A stretch of DNA of 64,000 bases from the NCBI RefSeq assembly GCF_000260135.1, contig NZ_JH651384.1:3128001-3192000 (forward strand), given 5' to 3'. Within the stretch, counting starts at the first letter, position 1; each line of letters opens with the position of its first letter. Positions 1-8,907 of this stretch are shown here, in pieces. The DNA comes from Thiothrix nivea DSM 5205. Its GTDB lineage: Bacteria; Pseudomonadota; Gammaproteobacteria; Thiotrichales; Thiotrichaceae. The translations under genes were made by a program, and so were the position numbers. A model generated the notes under the pieces. The model worked only from the letters and a program-made list of their open reading frames with translations. It made no database searches and was not told the DNA's origin.

Positions 1-36
1 CATTCCCCCAGGATGCGCCCCATATTTTTTATCTCC

Positions 37-702
37 CTACACCACGCTTTTGGGCAACATCGGCTGGCAAGCGCCCGGAATGCGCCCAAACCCGACCAGC
101 CTGCGTTTCCAGTAACCTTCCAGCTTGGTGGTAGTGATGGCTTTGCCGGTGCGTGGCGCGTGTACGAAGCGGTCTTCCCCTAGATAAATGCCGACATGGC
201 TGACTTTGTTGCCACGGGTGCGGAAAAACACCAGGTCGCCGCGATTGGCTTTTTCTTGCGGTATTTTGGTTGCGGCGGCGTATTGGGCGGCGGCAGTGCG
301 GGGGATTTCCATGCTGGCACCTTGTTTGAAGGAGTACTGGGTCAGGCCGCTACAGTCAAAACCTTTCCTCGGGCTGTTACCGCCCCAGCAATAACCTTTG
401 CCGCGCTGTTTCAGGGCGCAAAAGGCCACTTTGTCGAGAGTGGACGGGGCTGGTGTGGCCGCTTCTGCTTTCGCTGGCCCTTTGGTAACGGCTGCGGTCG
501 TGATTGGTGGTTTTTCTAGCTTGGTTTTGTGCGCTTGAGAGGCAGCCTTTTCTGTTTCCAGCCGGGCATTCCTGTTCTTCTCGGGTTCGGTGGTTTGTTG
601 GAATGGCAAGAGCTGTTTCGGCGTAATGCTGCAACCCGCCATCGCCAGCATCGCGGAACCCATTACTGAATATTTCAGTGCCTGAATCTTGTTGTGCAAC
701 AT
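37..702 (-). CDS. NlpC/P60-family lipoprotein (probable peptidoglycan endopeptidase)
   Basis: Predicted outer-membrane-directed lipoprotein that would cleave peptide cross-links or stems in the cell wall. The ATG at 702 is preferred because a strong ribosome binding site (GGAGGGAGT) lies directly upstream and it opens a lipoprotein signal peptide with lipobox LAMAGC; an upstream in-frame start at 759 would bury this signal. The C-terminal half carries NlpC/P60 hallmarks: the catalytic Cys in GFDCSGLTQYSF, the His in VSHVGIYLG and the following RFVHAPRTG. A low-complexity Lys/Ala/Thr/Pro linker separates the lipid anchor from the domain. Length (221 residues) is normal for a Spr/NlpC-type enzyme. 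Substrate bond is not determinable from sequence. Confidence 0.9.
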   Translation of the reverse strand: MLHNKIQALKYSVMGSAMLAMAGCSITPKQLLPFQQTTEPEKNRNARLETEKAASQAHKTKLEKPPITTAAVTKGPAKAEAATPAPSTLDKVAFCALKQRGKGYCWGGNSPRKGFDCSGLTQYSFKQGASMEIPRTAAAQYAAATKIPQEKANRGDLVFFRTRGNKVSHVGIYLGEDRFVHAPRTGKAITTTKLEGYWKRRLVGFGRIPGACQPMLPKSVV

Positions 703-821
703 ACTCCCTCCATGCCTCCTCAACTTGGTAACTACAAGTTTTGGCAGGGAATTTGGCATTTCGCCATAGGGATCCCGACCTGAGGTGTGAAAGGGGCGCT
801 ATGCTGTTTTGATGGGTGCTG

Positions 822-1766
822 TTACGCCAGTTCGTATTTTTTCAGGCGGTAATTGAGGGCATCACGGGAAATGCCCAGCAGCTTGGCGGCACGGGTCTTG
901 TTGTTGCTGGTGCGTTCCAGCGCCTGGTTGAGCAGGTCGCGCTCCAGTGCTTCCAGGTTGACGCCGGAGGCGGGAAGGCTGAAAGGGCTGGTGGCGGCGC
1001 GTACCGGGGAGCGGACTTCTGGTGGCAGGTTGGTGAGGGTAATTTCACGACCGGCCAGCAGGATGCTGAGGCGTTCGCACAGGTTACGCAATTCGCGCAC
1101 ATTACCATTCCAGCCGTAGCGTAGTAGGTGCTGGCGGGCGTCTTTGGCGAGGCTGGCGGCAGGCAGCCGGTGCTGGTTGGCGAATTGTTGCAGGAAATGC
1201 TTGAGCAGCAGCTCGATGTCTTCGCGGCGTTCGCGCAGTGGTGGCAGTTCCACTGGTACGATATGGAGGCGGTAGAACAGGTCGGCGCGGAATTCAGCGG
1301 TCTGTGACATCGCGTACAGGTCGCGGTGGGTGGCGGCGAATACGCGCACGTTCAACTGGCGCGGGCGGGATTCCCCCAACGGCAGCACTTCGCCGGATTC
1401 GAGGAAGCGCAGCAGCTTGGCTTGCAGGTTCAACGGCAGTTCGCCGATTTCATCCAGAAACAGCGTTCCGCCCTCGGCGGCACCAATCAGGCCGGTCTGC
1501 TGACTGTCCGCACCGGTGAAAGCGCCCTTGCGGTGCCCAAACAGCAGGGATTCGGCCAGGCTTTCCGGCAAGGCTGCGCAGTTGACGGTGACGAAGGGTT
1601 TGTTGCTGCGCGGGCTGGTGGCGTGCATGGCACGGGCAACCAGTTCCTTGCCGGTGCCGGATTCGCCGGTGAGTAGCACGCTGGCGTCGGTCTGCGCAAT
1701 CAGGTGTGCGGAGCGCAACACGGCTTCCATCAGCGGGGAACGGGTTAGAATGTCGTCAAATTGCAT
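822..1766 (-). CDS. Sigma-54-dependent transcriptional activator, PspF-like, no sensor domain
   Basis: AAA+ bacterial enhancer-binding protein that would remodel RNA polymerase-sigma-54. Counted from the ATG at 1766, Walker A GESGTGKE is near residues 34-41, the sigma-54 contact loop GAFTGA near 81-86 and Walker B TLFLDE near 101-106. A Fis-type helix-turn-helix ([20 protein letters not shown]) closes the protein. The central domain starts almost at residue 1, so there is no receiver, GAF or PAS input domain; PspF has the same layout and is controlled by a partner protein. A GTG start at 1781 would add five residues, but the ATG has the better spaced AGG-rich site. No pspA-like partner is adjacent. 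Its target promoters cannot be named from this window. Confidence 0.88.
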   Translation of the reverse strand: MQFDDILTRSPLMEAVLRSAHLIAQTDASVLLTGESGTGKELVARAMHATSPRSNKPFVTVNCAALPESLAESLLFGHRKGAFTGADSQQTGLIGAAEGGTLFLDEIGELPLNLQAKLLRFLESGEVLPLGESRPRQLNVRVFAATHRDLYAMSQTAEFRADLFYRLHIVPVELPPLRERREDIELLLKHFLQQFANQHRLPAASLAKDARQHLLRYGWNGNVRELRNLCERLSILLAGREITLTNLPPEVRSPVRAATSPFSLPASGVNLEALERDLLNQALERTSNNKTRAAKLLGISRDALNYRLKKYELA

Positions 1767-1893
1767 AAATATGCCTGCCACTTTGGGGGTTGAAGCAAAA
1801 ACGCTACCATAAGTAACGTAATTGTTGATAGCTGGGCAATGACATATTTCAAGTTTTGCCCGATAACGGGAAAATCAGCGGGGAGGGGCGTCT

Positions 1894-2802
1894 GTGGCGC
1901 ATATCGGCATCGACCTTGGCGGCACCAAAATCGAAGTGCTGTTGCTGGACGCAGCGGGCAGGGAATGTTTCCGCAAACGCCTGCCTACTCCGCAGGGGCA
2001 GTATCTGGCCACCCTGCACACCATCCGGCAATTGGTGGCAGAGGCTGAACAGCAGGCGGGGCAAGCCTGTACGTTAGGTATGGGTGCGCCCGGCGCTATT
2101 TCCCCCGCGACTGGCCTGATGAAAAATGCCAACTCGGTGGTGTTGAATGGCAAGCCGTTGCGGCAGGATTTGGAAAACCTGTTACAACGGCGGGTGCGGA
2201 TTGAAAACGACGCCAACTGTTTTGCCCTGTCGGAAGCCACCGATGGGGTGGCAGCCGGGGCAGCGGTAGTATTCGGGGTGATTGTGGGCACGGGTACGGG
2301 CGCGGGCATTGTCGTGTATGGCAAGGTACTGACCGGTGCGAACGCCATTGGTGGGGAATGGGGCCACAACCCTTTGCCGTGGCCGGAAACGGGCGAGTTG
2401 CCAGGCAAGCCATGTTACTGCGGCAAGCATGGTTGTATTGAAACCTGGCTATCCGGCCCTGGTTTCGAGGCGGAATATGAAAAGGTAGTCGGAGCCAGGC
2501 GTACAGCCGCTGACATTGTGCAACTGGCGGAGCAGGGTAACCAGCAGGCGGAACAGCTGCTACAGGCTTATGAGGAACGCATGGCGAAAAGCCTTGCCCA
2601 TGTCATCAACATCCTCGACCCGGACGTGATTGTGCTGGGTGGGGGCATGTCCAACATCCCGCGGCTATATGCCAATGTACCGAAACGCTGGGGGAAATAT
2701 GTATTTTCCGATCAGGTCAGTACCCAGCTGGCTGCGCCCTATTTTGGTGATTCCAGCGGGGTACGTGGTGCGGCTTGGCTGGGAAGGGATATGGTGCACT
2801 GA
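1894..2802 (+). CDS. ROK-family sugar kinase (fructokinase / N-acetylglucosamine kinase type)
   Basis: Cytoplasmic ATP-dependent hexose kinase of the ROK family. The N-terminal phosphate loop IGIDLGGTK, the catalytic-base segment IENDANCFAL, the VGTGTGAGIV loop and the zinc site (GEWGHNPLPW followed by CYCGKHGCIE) are all intact. The 302-residue length matches Mak and NagK. The start is GTG at 1894 behind a GGGAGGGG site. It stands alone between minus-strand genes with no transporter or amino-sugar enzymes beside it, so the actual sugar (fructose, GlcNAc, ManNAc or glucose) is not resolved. Confidence 0.88.
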   Translation: MAHIGIDLGGTKIEVLLLDAAGRECFRKRLPTPQGQYLATLHTIRQLVAEAEQQAGQACTLGMGAPGAISPATGLMKNANSVVLNGKPLRQDLENLLQRRVRIENDANCFALSEATDGVAAGAAVVFGVIVGTGTGAGIVVYGKVLTGANAIGGEWGHNPLPWPETGELPGKPCYCGKHGCIETWLSGPGFEAEYEKVVGARRTAADIVQLAEQGNQQAEQLLQAYEERMAKSLAHVINILDPDVIVLGGGMSNIPRLYANVPKRWGKYVFSDQVSTQLAAPYFGDSSGVRGAAWLGRDMVH

Positions 2803-2808
2803 ATTGGT

Positions 2809-3321
2809 TCATCCTCCACGGTAAAAGCGCTTGGTTTTGGGGGGTTCAGTGGCTGGTGGTGGCGTTTGCTTGCCAGCTTCCTGCGTTGATGGGGTGTCAG
2901 CCTGTGCCGCCATTTGCCCCCGGTAGTAACGGACAGGCGCTGGTTTGGCCGACGCTGAGGCAGGTGTGCTGGCGGTGGCTGGGGTGTTGGGTTCCTGTAA
3001 CTGCCTGGGTGGGATTTCAGGGTGCAAACCCAGCAAATCCAGGCTGGCCTGATGGTCGACTGCTGCCTCGGTACGGAACGGGATGGCTTGGTTTTCCGAA
3101 AATGAGCAGGAACCGCCACCGGTTTCCTGCAAACTCAGCAGGGCAGCAATGCCGTGGTCGCGTTTGTGGGTACAATGGGTGATCTTGCCACTTTCAATCG
3201 CAAACCGGCAGGAGGTGTTGGCGTTGGTGGCGATGTAAAACGTGCCGCTTTGCTTGTGCGTCAGGATGTGGGCCAGTTTATCCAGAATGTCGGGTATTGA
3301 GAGTTGGGAATGCCTTTCCAT
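2809..3321 (-). CDS. DUF4388/PATAN-like protein with C-terminal YRG motifs
   Basis: Residues about 6-80 have the pattern of DUF4388/PATAN domains: a leading helix (SIPDILDKLAHIL), a Gly-turn-strand unit (SGTFYIAT), an IESGKITH unit and a helix (GIAALLSLQ) before a Gly-rich turn. Residues about 105-165 are Pro/Ala/Thr-rich and probably disordered. Two short similar peptides, VRYYRGQ and KRFYRGG, sit in and at the end of this tail. There is no signal peptide or membrane segment. The start at 3321 has an AGAGG site six bases upstream. The role is unknown; DUF4388 domains occur in signalling and twitching-related proteins in other bacteria. The domain call is pattern recognition only. Confidence 0.7.
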   Translation of the reverse strand: MERHSQLSIPDILDKLAHILTHKQSGTFYIATNANTSCRFAIESGKITHCTHKRDHGIAALLSLQETGGGSCSFSENQAIPFRTEAAVDHQASLDLLGLHPEIPPRQLQEPNTPATASTPASASAKPAPVRYYRGQMAAQADTPSTQEAGKQTPPPATEPPKTKRFYRGG

Positions 3322-3403
3322 ATAAGCCTCTTGGTGGCGGTAAGCCGCTTATTCATTTTGCGGAAAGAGAAGCAATAAACGTACCAGTCATCAGGTTTGG
3401 CAG

Positions 3404-3435
3404 GAAAAACGCCCTTCCCCTTTGCGGAGGAAGGG
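3404..3435 (-). terminator. Rho-independent terminator of the SLC13 permease gene
   Basis: Read on the minus strand, CCCTTCC pairs with GGAAGGG around a roughly 10-base loop and is followed by CGTTTTTCC. It lies just downstream of the permease stop codon. A run of ten G (plus strand, 3438-3447) separates the two. Confidence 0.65.
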
Positions 3436-3451
3436 TTGGGGGGGGGGCAGA

Positions 3452-5422
3452 TCAGGAATACCCTAGCAAATTGATCGCACCGATCAGTACCACCAGGAAC
3501 AGTATGGTCATGATGCCCCCCGCCTTCATGAAGTCGGGAACCCGGTAGCCCGCCGGTCCCATGATCAGCGCATTCACCTGATGGGTGGGAATGATGAAGG
3601 AATTGGATGTCGCCAGCGCGACAATCAGGGCAAATACTGACGGGTTAGCGCCAACCCCAATGGCAATATTGACCGCTAGTGGCACCAGCAGCACGGTTGC
3701 GCCGACGTTTGACATCACCAGCGTGAATACCGTGGCGAGCACTGCAATGGATGCCTGAATGATCCAGATCGGCATGTCGCCAACCACCGCCAGCACACTT
3801 TCCGCAATCCATTTGGCCGTGCCGGTCGATTCCACCGCATAGCCCAGCGGGATCAGGCTGGCCAGCAGGAAGACGGTGCGCCATGAAACAGCCTGATAGG
3901 CTTCGTCGATTTTCAGCACGCCACTCAACACCATGCCAATGGCACCAGTCAGCAGTGCGACGGACAGTTTCAGTTCGGTGAACAACACCAGCGATAGCGC
4001 AATGGCAAAAAAGGCCAATGCCCAACCCACTTTGGTGGGGCGCATGGCTTCGGCGCGCGGGTAATCGGTGGTGACCACGATGAAATCCCGATCCTTTTCC
4101 AGACGCTCCAACGCAGGCCAAGTGGCGTAGACCAGCAGCATGTCGCCTGCCTGGAATGGGATGGCACGGATTTCGTCCACCTTTTCCGTTTCCGGCTGCA
4201 AGACTTCGCCGTTGCGCAGTATGCCCATCAGGGAGATGCCATAGCGTTTGCGCATCCACACGTCAATGGCGGATTTACCGAGCAGGTTGGAGTTGGTGGG
4301 AATGACTATTTCGGCAATGCCGCCACTCCTGTCGGACATCAGGTCGCCGAATATGCGGTTACGTTGGTGTTCTTCTAACCCTGCGTCCTCGGCAAACTCG
4401 GTTACATGTTGCGGCAGGGTCAACAGGCCAATGGTCTGCCCCCGGCGGAATTCGGTGTCACGATCCAGCGCATCTACGCCAGTGCGGATTTGGTCGCCGT
4501 CTTTCAGGGCGACAACGCGCACGTGGAATTCCTTCTCTACCTCCAGCAGTTTGCGGCCTACCAGCGGGCTGTTGTATTTCAGTTCCATTTCCGTCAGGGA
4601 AAGGGAAATGCCGTAACTGCGTTTGAGGTAGTCGAGGGTGCTTTCCTTCGCGCTGGTACGCGCGGCAACAGCGGGCAGCACAAAACGGCCAGCCAGCACA
4701 AAATACAGGATACCGATGGTGACCAGGGTCAGGCCGATCGGGGTAACGTCAAACAGCTCCCAAGTATGCAACTGGTTTGCGCTGGGCAGGTGTTTGTTGG
4801 ACGTCAGGATCAGGTCATTCAGCAAAATCAGCGGGCTGGAACCGATCATGGTCACCGTGCCGCCGAGGATGGCGCAAAAGCCCATCGGCATCAGCAGGCG
4901 CGACATCGGGATGCCGGAACGGTTGGAAATCCGGCTCACCACCGGCAGGAACAGCGCCGCAGCCCCAACGTTTTGCATGAAGGAGGAAATGAAGGCAACT
5001 GTGCCGGAAATGATGGGGATGATGCCTTTTTCCTTGGTACCACCGACGCGCAGGATGAAGGCCGCGACCTTGGTCATCAGCCCGGTTTTATCCAGCCCCG
5101 CGCCAATGATCATGACGGCGATGATAGAAATCACTGCATTACTGGAAAAGCCTGCAAACAGATGGTCAGCAGGCACCAGCCCCTTGTCCAGCCCCATGAC
5201 GGGTGCGAATAGTGCCGTCAGGCCAAGCAGTACCATGATGACGATGGCGGCTACGTCCACGCTCACGACTTCAAACGCAAATAGGTAAACGGTCAGCATC
5301 AGGATGGTGGTGACCCAGGCAATGCCTGCGGATGGTGCTATATAGGCGAGAATGACGGCTGCTATCGGAAAAGTGGTAGCAGCGATGGTTTTCATTTTCG
5401 GCAGTTTTATGGTTTGTGGCAT
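3452..5422 (-). CDS. SLC13/DASS-type anion permease with two RCK_C (TrkA-C) domains
   Basis: Inner-membrane transporter of the SLC13/ArsB-NhaD superfamily. The N-terminal half holds several hydrophobic segments including the conserved GSSPLILLND region. Two cytosolic RCK_C domains follow at about residues 280-347 and 368-445. The second membrane half contains a matching TSNSFIIPTHQVNALIMGP signature. Relatives transport sulfate, dicarboxylates or other anions; SAC1-like proteins of this architecture relate to sulfur supply. The ATG at 5422 has GGGAGGAACC directly upstream, so it is preferred to the ATG at 5440. At 656 residues it is full length. The substrate is not known; sulfate or another sulfur anion is only a reasonable guess. 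Confidence 0.85.
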   Translation of the reverse strand: MPQTIKLPKMKTIAATTFPIAAVILAYIAPSAGIAWVTTILMLTVYLFAFEVVSVDVAAIVIMVLLGLTALFAPVMGLDKGLVPADHLFAGFSSNAVISIIAVMIIGAGLDKTGLMTKVAAFILRVGGTKEKGIIPIISGTVAFISSFMQNVGAAALFLPVVSRISNRSGIPMSRLLMPMGFCAILGGTVTMIGSSPLILLNDLILTSNKHLPSANQLHTWELFDVTPIGLTLVTIGILYFVLAGRFVLPAVAARTSAKESTLDYLKRSYGISLSLTEMELKYNSPLVGRKLLEVEKEFHVRVVALKDGDQIRTGVDALDRDTEFRRGQTIGLLTLPQHVTEFAEDAGLEEHQRNRIFGDLMSDRSGGIAEIVIPTNSNLLGKSAIDVWMRKRYGISLMGILRNGEVLQPETEKVDEIRAIPFQAGDMLLVYATWPALERLEKDRDFIVVTTDYPRAEAMRPTKVGWALAFFAIALSLVLFTELKLSVALLTGAIGMVLSGVLKIDEAYQAVSWRTVFLLASLIPLGYAVESTGTAKWIAESVLAVVGDMPIWIIQASIAVLATVFTLVMSNVGATVLLVPLAVNIAIGVGANPSVFALIVALATSNSFIIPTHQVNALIMGPAGYRVPDFMKAGGIMTILFLVVLIGAINLLGYS

Positions 5423-5464
5423 GGTTCCTCCCAACCTCATTATTCGGTGATCAGCGATACTACC

Positions 5465-6193
5465 CTAATTTTTATCAGGATTGCAGGGGGGAAATAACGC
5501 AGCAATAGTGTGAAATGTTTCGGGTAAAGGCGCGGCAATTTGCAATGTTGCAAGGTGTTTGGGGTGTTGCAGTTGTATGGACGCGGCGTGTAGCAACAGG
5601 CGCTGGCAAGCGAATTTTTCACGGAACAGGGCATTGTGTTTGCCATCGCCATGGGTGGTGTCGCCCACGATCGGGTGGAAAATGTGCTTCAGGTGGCGGC
5701 GTAACTGGTGCTTGCGTCCGGTTTTGGGGCGCAGCTCCAACAGGGAGTAGCGCGCGGTAGGGTAACGCCCGACCGGATAGGGGAGTTCCACCGTTGCCAG
5801 TCGCCGATAGTGGGTAATGGCTGCCTGCGCGGGCTTGTCTTGGTCTGCATTGGCGTCGGCGATTTTGTCCAGTTCCTCTTTCAATGGGTAATTAATGATG
5901 CCGGATTCTTCCGTATAACCGCGCACGACAGCGAGGTAGGTTTTTTGTACCAGATTGGCAGTAAACTGTTCCGTCAGCAAGCGGGCAGTATCGCTGTCGA
6001 GCGCGAACAGCAGCACGCCGGAGGTGGGTTTGTCGAGGCGGTGTACCGGGAAAACTTTCTGCCCGATCTGGTCGCGGGTGAGCTGGATGGCAAACTGGGT
6101 TTCGTGCCGGTCGATCAGGCTGCGGTGTACCAGCAGGCCGGAGGGTTTGTTGATGGCGACCAGATATTCGTCGCGGTAGAGGATTTCAAGCAT
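5465..6193 (-). CDS. truC: tRNA pseudouridine(65) synthase TruC
   Basis: Isomerises uridine 65 in tRNA to pseudouridine. The protein follows E. coli TruC closely through most of its length: MLEILYRDEYLVAINKP at the start, LLVHRSLIDR, the catalytic Asp in VHRLDKPTSGVLLFAL, NYPLKEELDKIAD, and ELRPKTGRKHQLRRHLKHI. It has no S4 domain, as expected for TruC. The 242-residue length is slightly shorter than E. coli TruC at the C-terminus. It lies between the permease and the helicase gene, all on the minus strand but with gaps of about 42 and 61 bases. Confidence 0.93.
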   Translation of the reverse strand: MLEILYRDEYLVAINKPSGLLVHRSLIDRHETQFAIQLTRDQIGQKVFPVHRLDKPTSGVLLFALDSDTARLLTEQFTANLVQKTYLAVVRGYTEESGIINYPLKEELDKIADANADQDKPAQAAITHYRRLATVELPYPVGRYPTARYSLLELRPKTGRKHQLRRHLKHIFHPIVGDTTHGDGKHNALFREKFACQRLLLHAASIQLQHPKHLATLQIAAPLPETFHTIAALFPPCNPDKN

Positions 6194-6254
6194 GGGGTAT
6201 TGTGCGTAACTGCGGGCAAGTTGGGCCAGGTGGTTTCGGTCTGGACGGCAAACA

Positions 6255-8126
6255 CTACACGGTTTCTGCCTCAGTCATCAACGCCTGGGTGAAAGCTGTT
6301 TCGCGGTGACTGGTCAGCAGCAAGCGGTCTGTGGAACGTGTCATGGCGACGTACAATAGCTTGGCCTCGTCTGCCACAGTGGTTGCTTCAGTTGCGATGA
6401 AGCCAACGCCAGCGATGATCACCAGCGGAAACTCCAACCCCTTGCTGCTGTGGATGGTCATCAGTTTCACGCTGTCTTCCGCCGGATTGAAGCGTTTCTT
6501 GCTGTCCGCATTGCGCAGCCACTGGCAGGGGATGCCTGCGTCCTGTAATGCCTGATGCAACTTGCGCCCTTCGGCAGCGTGGCGGTAGAGCACTGTCATG
6601 TCCGCCCAGGCTGTGGCGCGCTGCTTGTGCCAGTGTTGCAACCAGCGACCGATGGTGGCAGTTTCATCCTCAAAACTTGGGAACAGGCGTAATTCTGGCG
6701 CGAAACTGTGATGCCCGGCGGATTGGGGTTCCAGCAGCGGTACATGGTCTTCGTCACTATCCGCCGGGTGCAGGTACTGGCGGGCGAAGCGGTAGGCAAA
6801 CCGGAATACTTCGTCGGTATTGCGGTAATTGAGCCTGAGGATGGTGGTGCGCCCCTGTGCGCGGATACCCACGCTCGACAGGCTGAACTTCAGTGCTTTC
6901 TGCTTGTGGTAGATTGACTGGGCGTCATCGTACAACAGCAGCAGCGAATCCTGTTCCGGGTCAACCATACCGCTGACCAGTTGCAACCAAGCCGGTTCAA
7001 AGTCATGGCCTTCATCAATCATGATGGCTCCGTACTGACCACGGGGAATGCGGCCACTGGCCACGGCAGCGATGACGCTATCGACCAGCGCATTGACGTA
7101 TGCTTCGCCCTGCGCTTGCGGGCGGTCAATGTGGTAGGCGCGTAGCTGTTCCCCGCACCAGTCATGAAAGTGGTAAACGCTCACTTTGTCGTTGATGCCC
7201 TTTTCTTCCATCAGGGTGCGCAGGCGGGCGGCGAGCGCGATGTTGTAGCACAACACCAGAATGGGCTTGTGCAACAAGCGGGCCAGATACAGGCAACGAT
7301 AACCGAGTATCAGCGTCTTGCCGGAACCGGCCACGCCGTGAATGACCCGGTGGCCATTGCCAAGGCTGCGCGCCAGCTGTTCCTGCTGGATGTCCATCAC
7401 TTTGAGTATGTCGGGTAACAGCGTGTCCGCCGGTTGGGGTTCTTCCGCCTCCGAGGGTTCTGCAAGTGGATGGGCAAACAGGCTAGCTTGCTCGGCAATG
7501 CGGATTTCGGGAAAAATATGCCAGCGGATGCGGTCAATCTGCGGCACGCTCAATGGTTTGCTGAACTGGTAGTCGAACATGTTCCACAGGCATTGCTGGA
7601 AGTCTTCGGGGTCAGTGTTTTCCAGCATTTCATCCTTGCACAGCACACGGTTCCACGGCAGCACTTCGGGCAAATCGGTGTCGGAAAACTGTTGGCGGTT
7701 AATATTGGTCAGCACTACACCGTAGCCGTAAGGGAAGACCAGTTTGCCTTGATGTTTACCGCCATGCTTGATCAGTTGGGGATCTTTTTCCAGTTGGTTG
7801 ATGAGTTTGTAGGCGCATTGCCGCGCCTGTTCCAGCGGATTGGACACCGTTTTCAAGCCGGTATTGGTGAGCAAGGTCGCGGAAACTTTGTCGATGGTGT
7901 GGATGTGATCCAGCTTCCAGTCTTTCACCTCCAGCAACAGCAAGCCGCGCCAGGGGTGGACGATGACGAAATCGGCGTAACGCTGGCGGAAACCTTCGCC
8001 TACCCGTGGTTCGTACCAGCACAGGTAATCGTCTTCCAGTAATTGTTCCAGTCGGCGGGCAAAGCGCTTTTCGCCTGCGGTCATCCGGCTGAGGCAACTG
8101 TTCAGGGATGGAATGAGGTTGGCCAT
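6255..8126 (-). CDS. NERD nuclease-domain / UvrD-type helicase fusion protein
   Basis: An N-terminal NERD (nuclease-related) domain covers about residues 15-130. Its putative catalytic residues are D52 (YADFVIV) and E66/K68 (LLLLEVKDW). A superfamily 1 helicase follows: Walker A GVAGSGKT at 264-271, Walker B AIMIDEGHD, and the late motifs LMTIHSSKGLEF and LLYVAMTRS. This fusion is known as a family of predicted DNA-processing ATPases; members occur both as housekeeping-like genes and near defence or mobile loci. Here no other defence gene is evident apart from the small ankyrin-like ORF just upstream. Both enzymatic motifs look intact, so it is probably active. The biological role is unproven. 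Confidence 0.87.
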   Translation of the reverse strand: MANLIPSLNSCLSRMTAGEKRFARRLEQLLEDDYLCWYEPRVGEGFRQRYADFVIVHPWRGLLLLEVKDWKLDHIHTIDKVSATLLTNTGLKTVSNPLEQARQCAYKLINQLEKDPQLIKHGGKHQGKLVFPYGYGVVLTNINRQQFSDTDLPEVLPWNRVLCKDEMLENTDPEDFQQCLWNMFDYQFSKPLSVPQIDRIRWHIFPEIRIAEQASLFAHPLAEPSEAEEPQPADTLLPDILKVMDIQQEQLARSLGNGHRVIHGVAGSGKTLILGYRCLYLARLLHKPILVLCYNIALAARLRTLMEEKGINDKVSVYHFHDWCGEQLRAYHIDRPQAQGEAYVNALVDSVIAAVASGRIPRGQYGAIMIDEGHDFEPAWLQLVSGMVDPEQDSLLLLYDDAQSIYHKQKALKFSLSSVGIRAQGRTTILRLNYRNTDEVFRFAYRFARQYLHPADSDEDHVPLLEPQSAGHHSFAPELRLFPSFEDETATIGRWLQHWHKQRATAWADMTVLYRHAAEGRKLHQALQDAGIPCQWLRNADSKKRFNPAEDSVKLMTIHSSKGLEFPLVIIAGVGFIATEATTVADEAKLLYVAMTRSTDRLLLTSHRETAFTQALMTEAETV

Positions 8127-8156
8127 GTTTTTCGTGGTTATTGTTGGGTTATGGCG

Positions 8157-8342
8157 TCAAGTATACAACACTGCCTGCCTGGAATCGCTATGGCGGCCAT
8201 ACATCACATCAATCAACGGGCCATAACCCCCTTCCCGCAGGTAGTGGATGTCGGCTCCGGCGTTGCGCAGGGTGGAAACCTGTTCCCGGTCATCTTGGTT
8301 GAGGGCAATCTGGAGAGCAATGGTAAGGTCGGTTGGCTGCAT
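8157..8342 (-). CDS. Short ankyrin-repeat-like ORF (possible remnant)
   Basis: A 61-residue ORF whose middle (LRNAGADIHYLREGGYGPLI) matches the ankyrin helix-turn pattern, with a second half-repeat after it. It has no signal peptide and only a weak AGG upstream of the ATG. It ends 30 bases before the start of the NERD-helicase on the same strand, so the two could be co-transcribed. One complete repeat is fewer than folded ankyrin proteins need, so this may be a decayed gene or a small protein of unknown role. Confidence 0.45.
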   Translation of the reverse strand: MQPTDLTIALQIALNQDDREQVSTLRNAGADIHYLREGGYGPLIDVMYGRHSDSRQAVLYT

Positions 8343-8469
8343 GGTTGAACCTGCATCGTTGTGGGTTGTTATGTGTTGAGTTTAGGCTATTCCTGCACGG
8401 TTCCCGTTCCCTTTATAAAAATCACTGTCATGAGGCTAAACTTGATGAAAACGCAGAGAAGGAGCAAGC

Positions 8470-8898
8470 ATGAAAACAATCAGTCAGGTACTGGCCAGAA
8501 AAGGCAGTGAAGTATACAGTGTCGCCCCGGCGGCACGTGTGATCGAGGCCGTCAAGACGATGGCGGAAAAGCGGGTAGGCGCGTTACTGGTGCTGGACAA
8601 CGGTAAGCTCAAAGGCATCATTTCGGAACAGGATTACACGCGCAAGATTGTCCTGCGCGACCGTATTGCTGAACATTTGCGGGTGGATGAGGCCATGACT
8701 AGCCCGGTAGTCTGCATCACGCCGGAGCATTCCATCCAGGATGGTATGGCGATCATGACCGATAAGCGCATCCGCCACCTGCCGGTGATGGCTGGCGGCG
8801 AGTTGCTGGGGTTGGTGTCGATCGGTGATCTGGTCAAAGAAGTGATTTCTGAGCAGCAGTTCATGATCGACCAGTTGGTGCAGTACATTCAGGGTTGA
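8470..8898 (+). CDS. Tandem CBS-domain protein
   Basis: A 142-residue stand-alone Bateman module. Two CBS domains span about residues 8-60 and 74-130, with the usual VIEAVKTMAEKRVGALLVLD and SIQDGMAIMTDKRIRHLPVM cores. Such proteins bind adenine nucleotides or other ligands and act as cytosolic sensors, but the partner is not apparent here. The start has a clear GAGAAGGAG site. It is a single-gene unit, convergent with the carbonic anhydrase gene nine bases further on. Confidence 0.88.
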   Translation: MKTISQVLARKGSEVYSVAPAARVIEAVKTMAEKRVGALLVLDNGKLKGIISEQDYTRKIVLRDRIAEHLRVDEAMTSPVVCITPEHSIQDGMAIMTDKRIRHLPVMAGGELLGLVSIGDLVKEVISEQQFMIDQLVQYIQG

Positions 8899-8907
8899 CT
8901 GTTCCCG

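Noticed and set aside
1-36. Start of another minus-strand gene at the left edge
   Set aside because: A CAT triplet at position 1 could be a start codon, but the coding part lies outside the window and the upstream sequence does not decide it.
1782-1893. Sigma-54 (-24/-12) promoter beside the activator gene
   Set aside because: No GG-N10-GC element with consensus context could be found on either strand of this gap.
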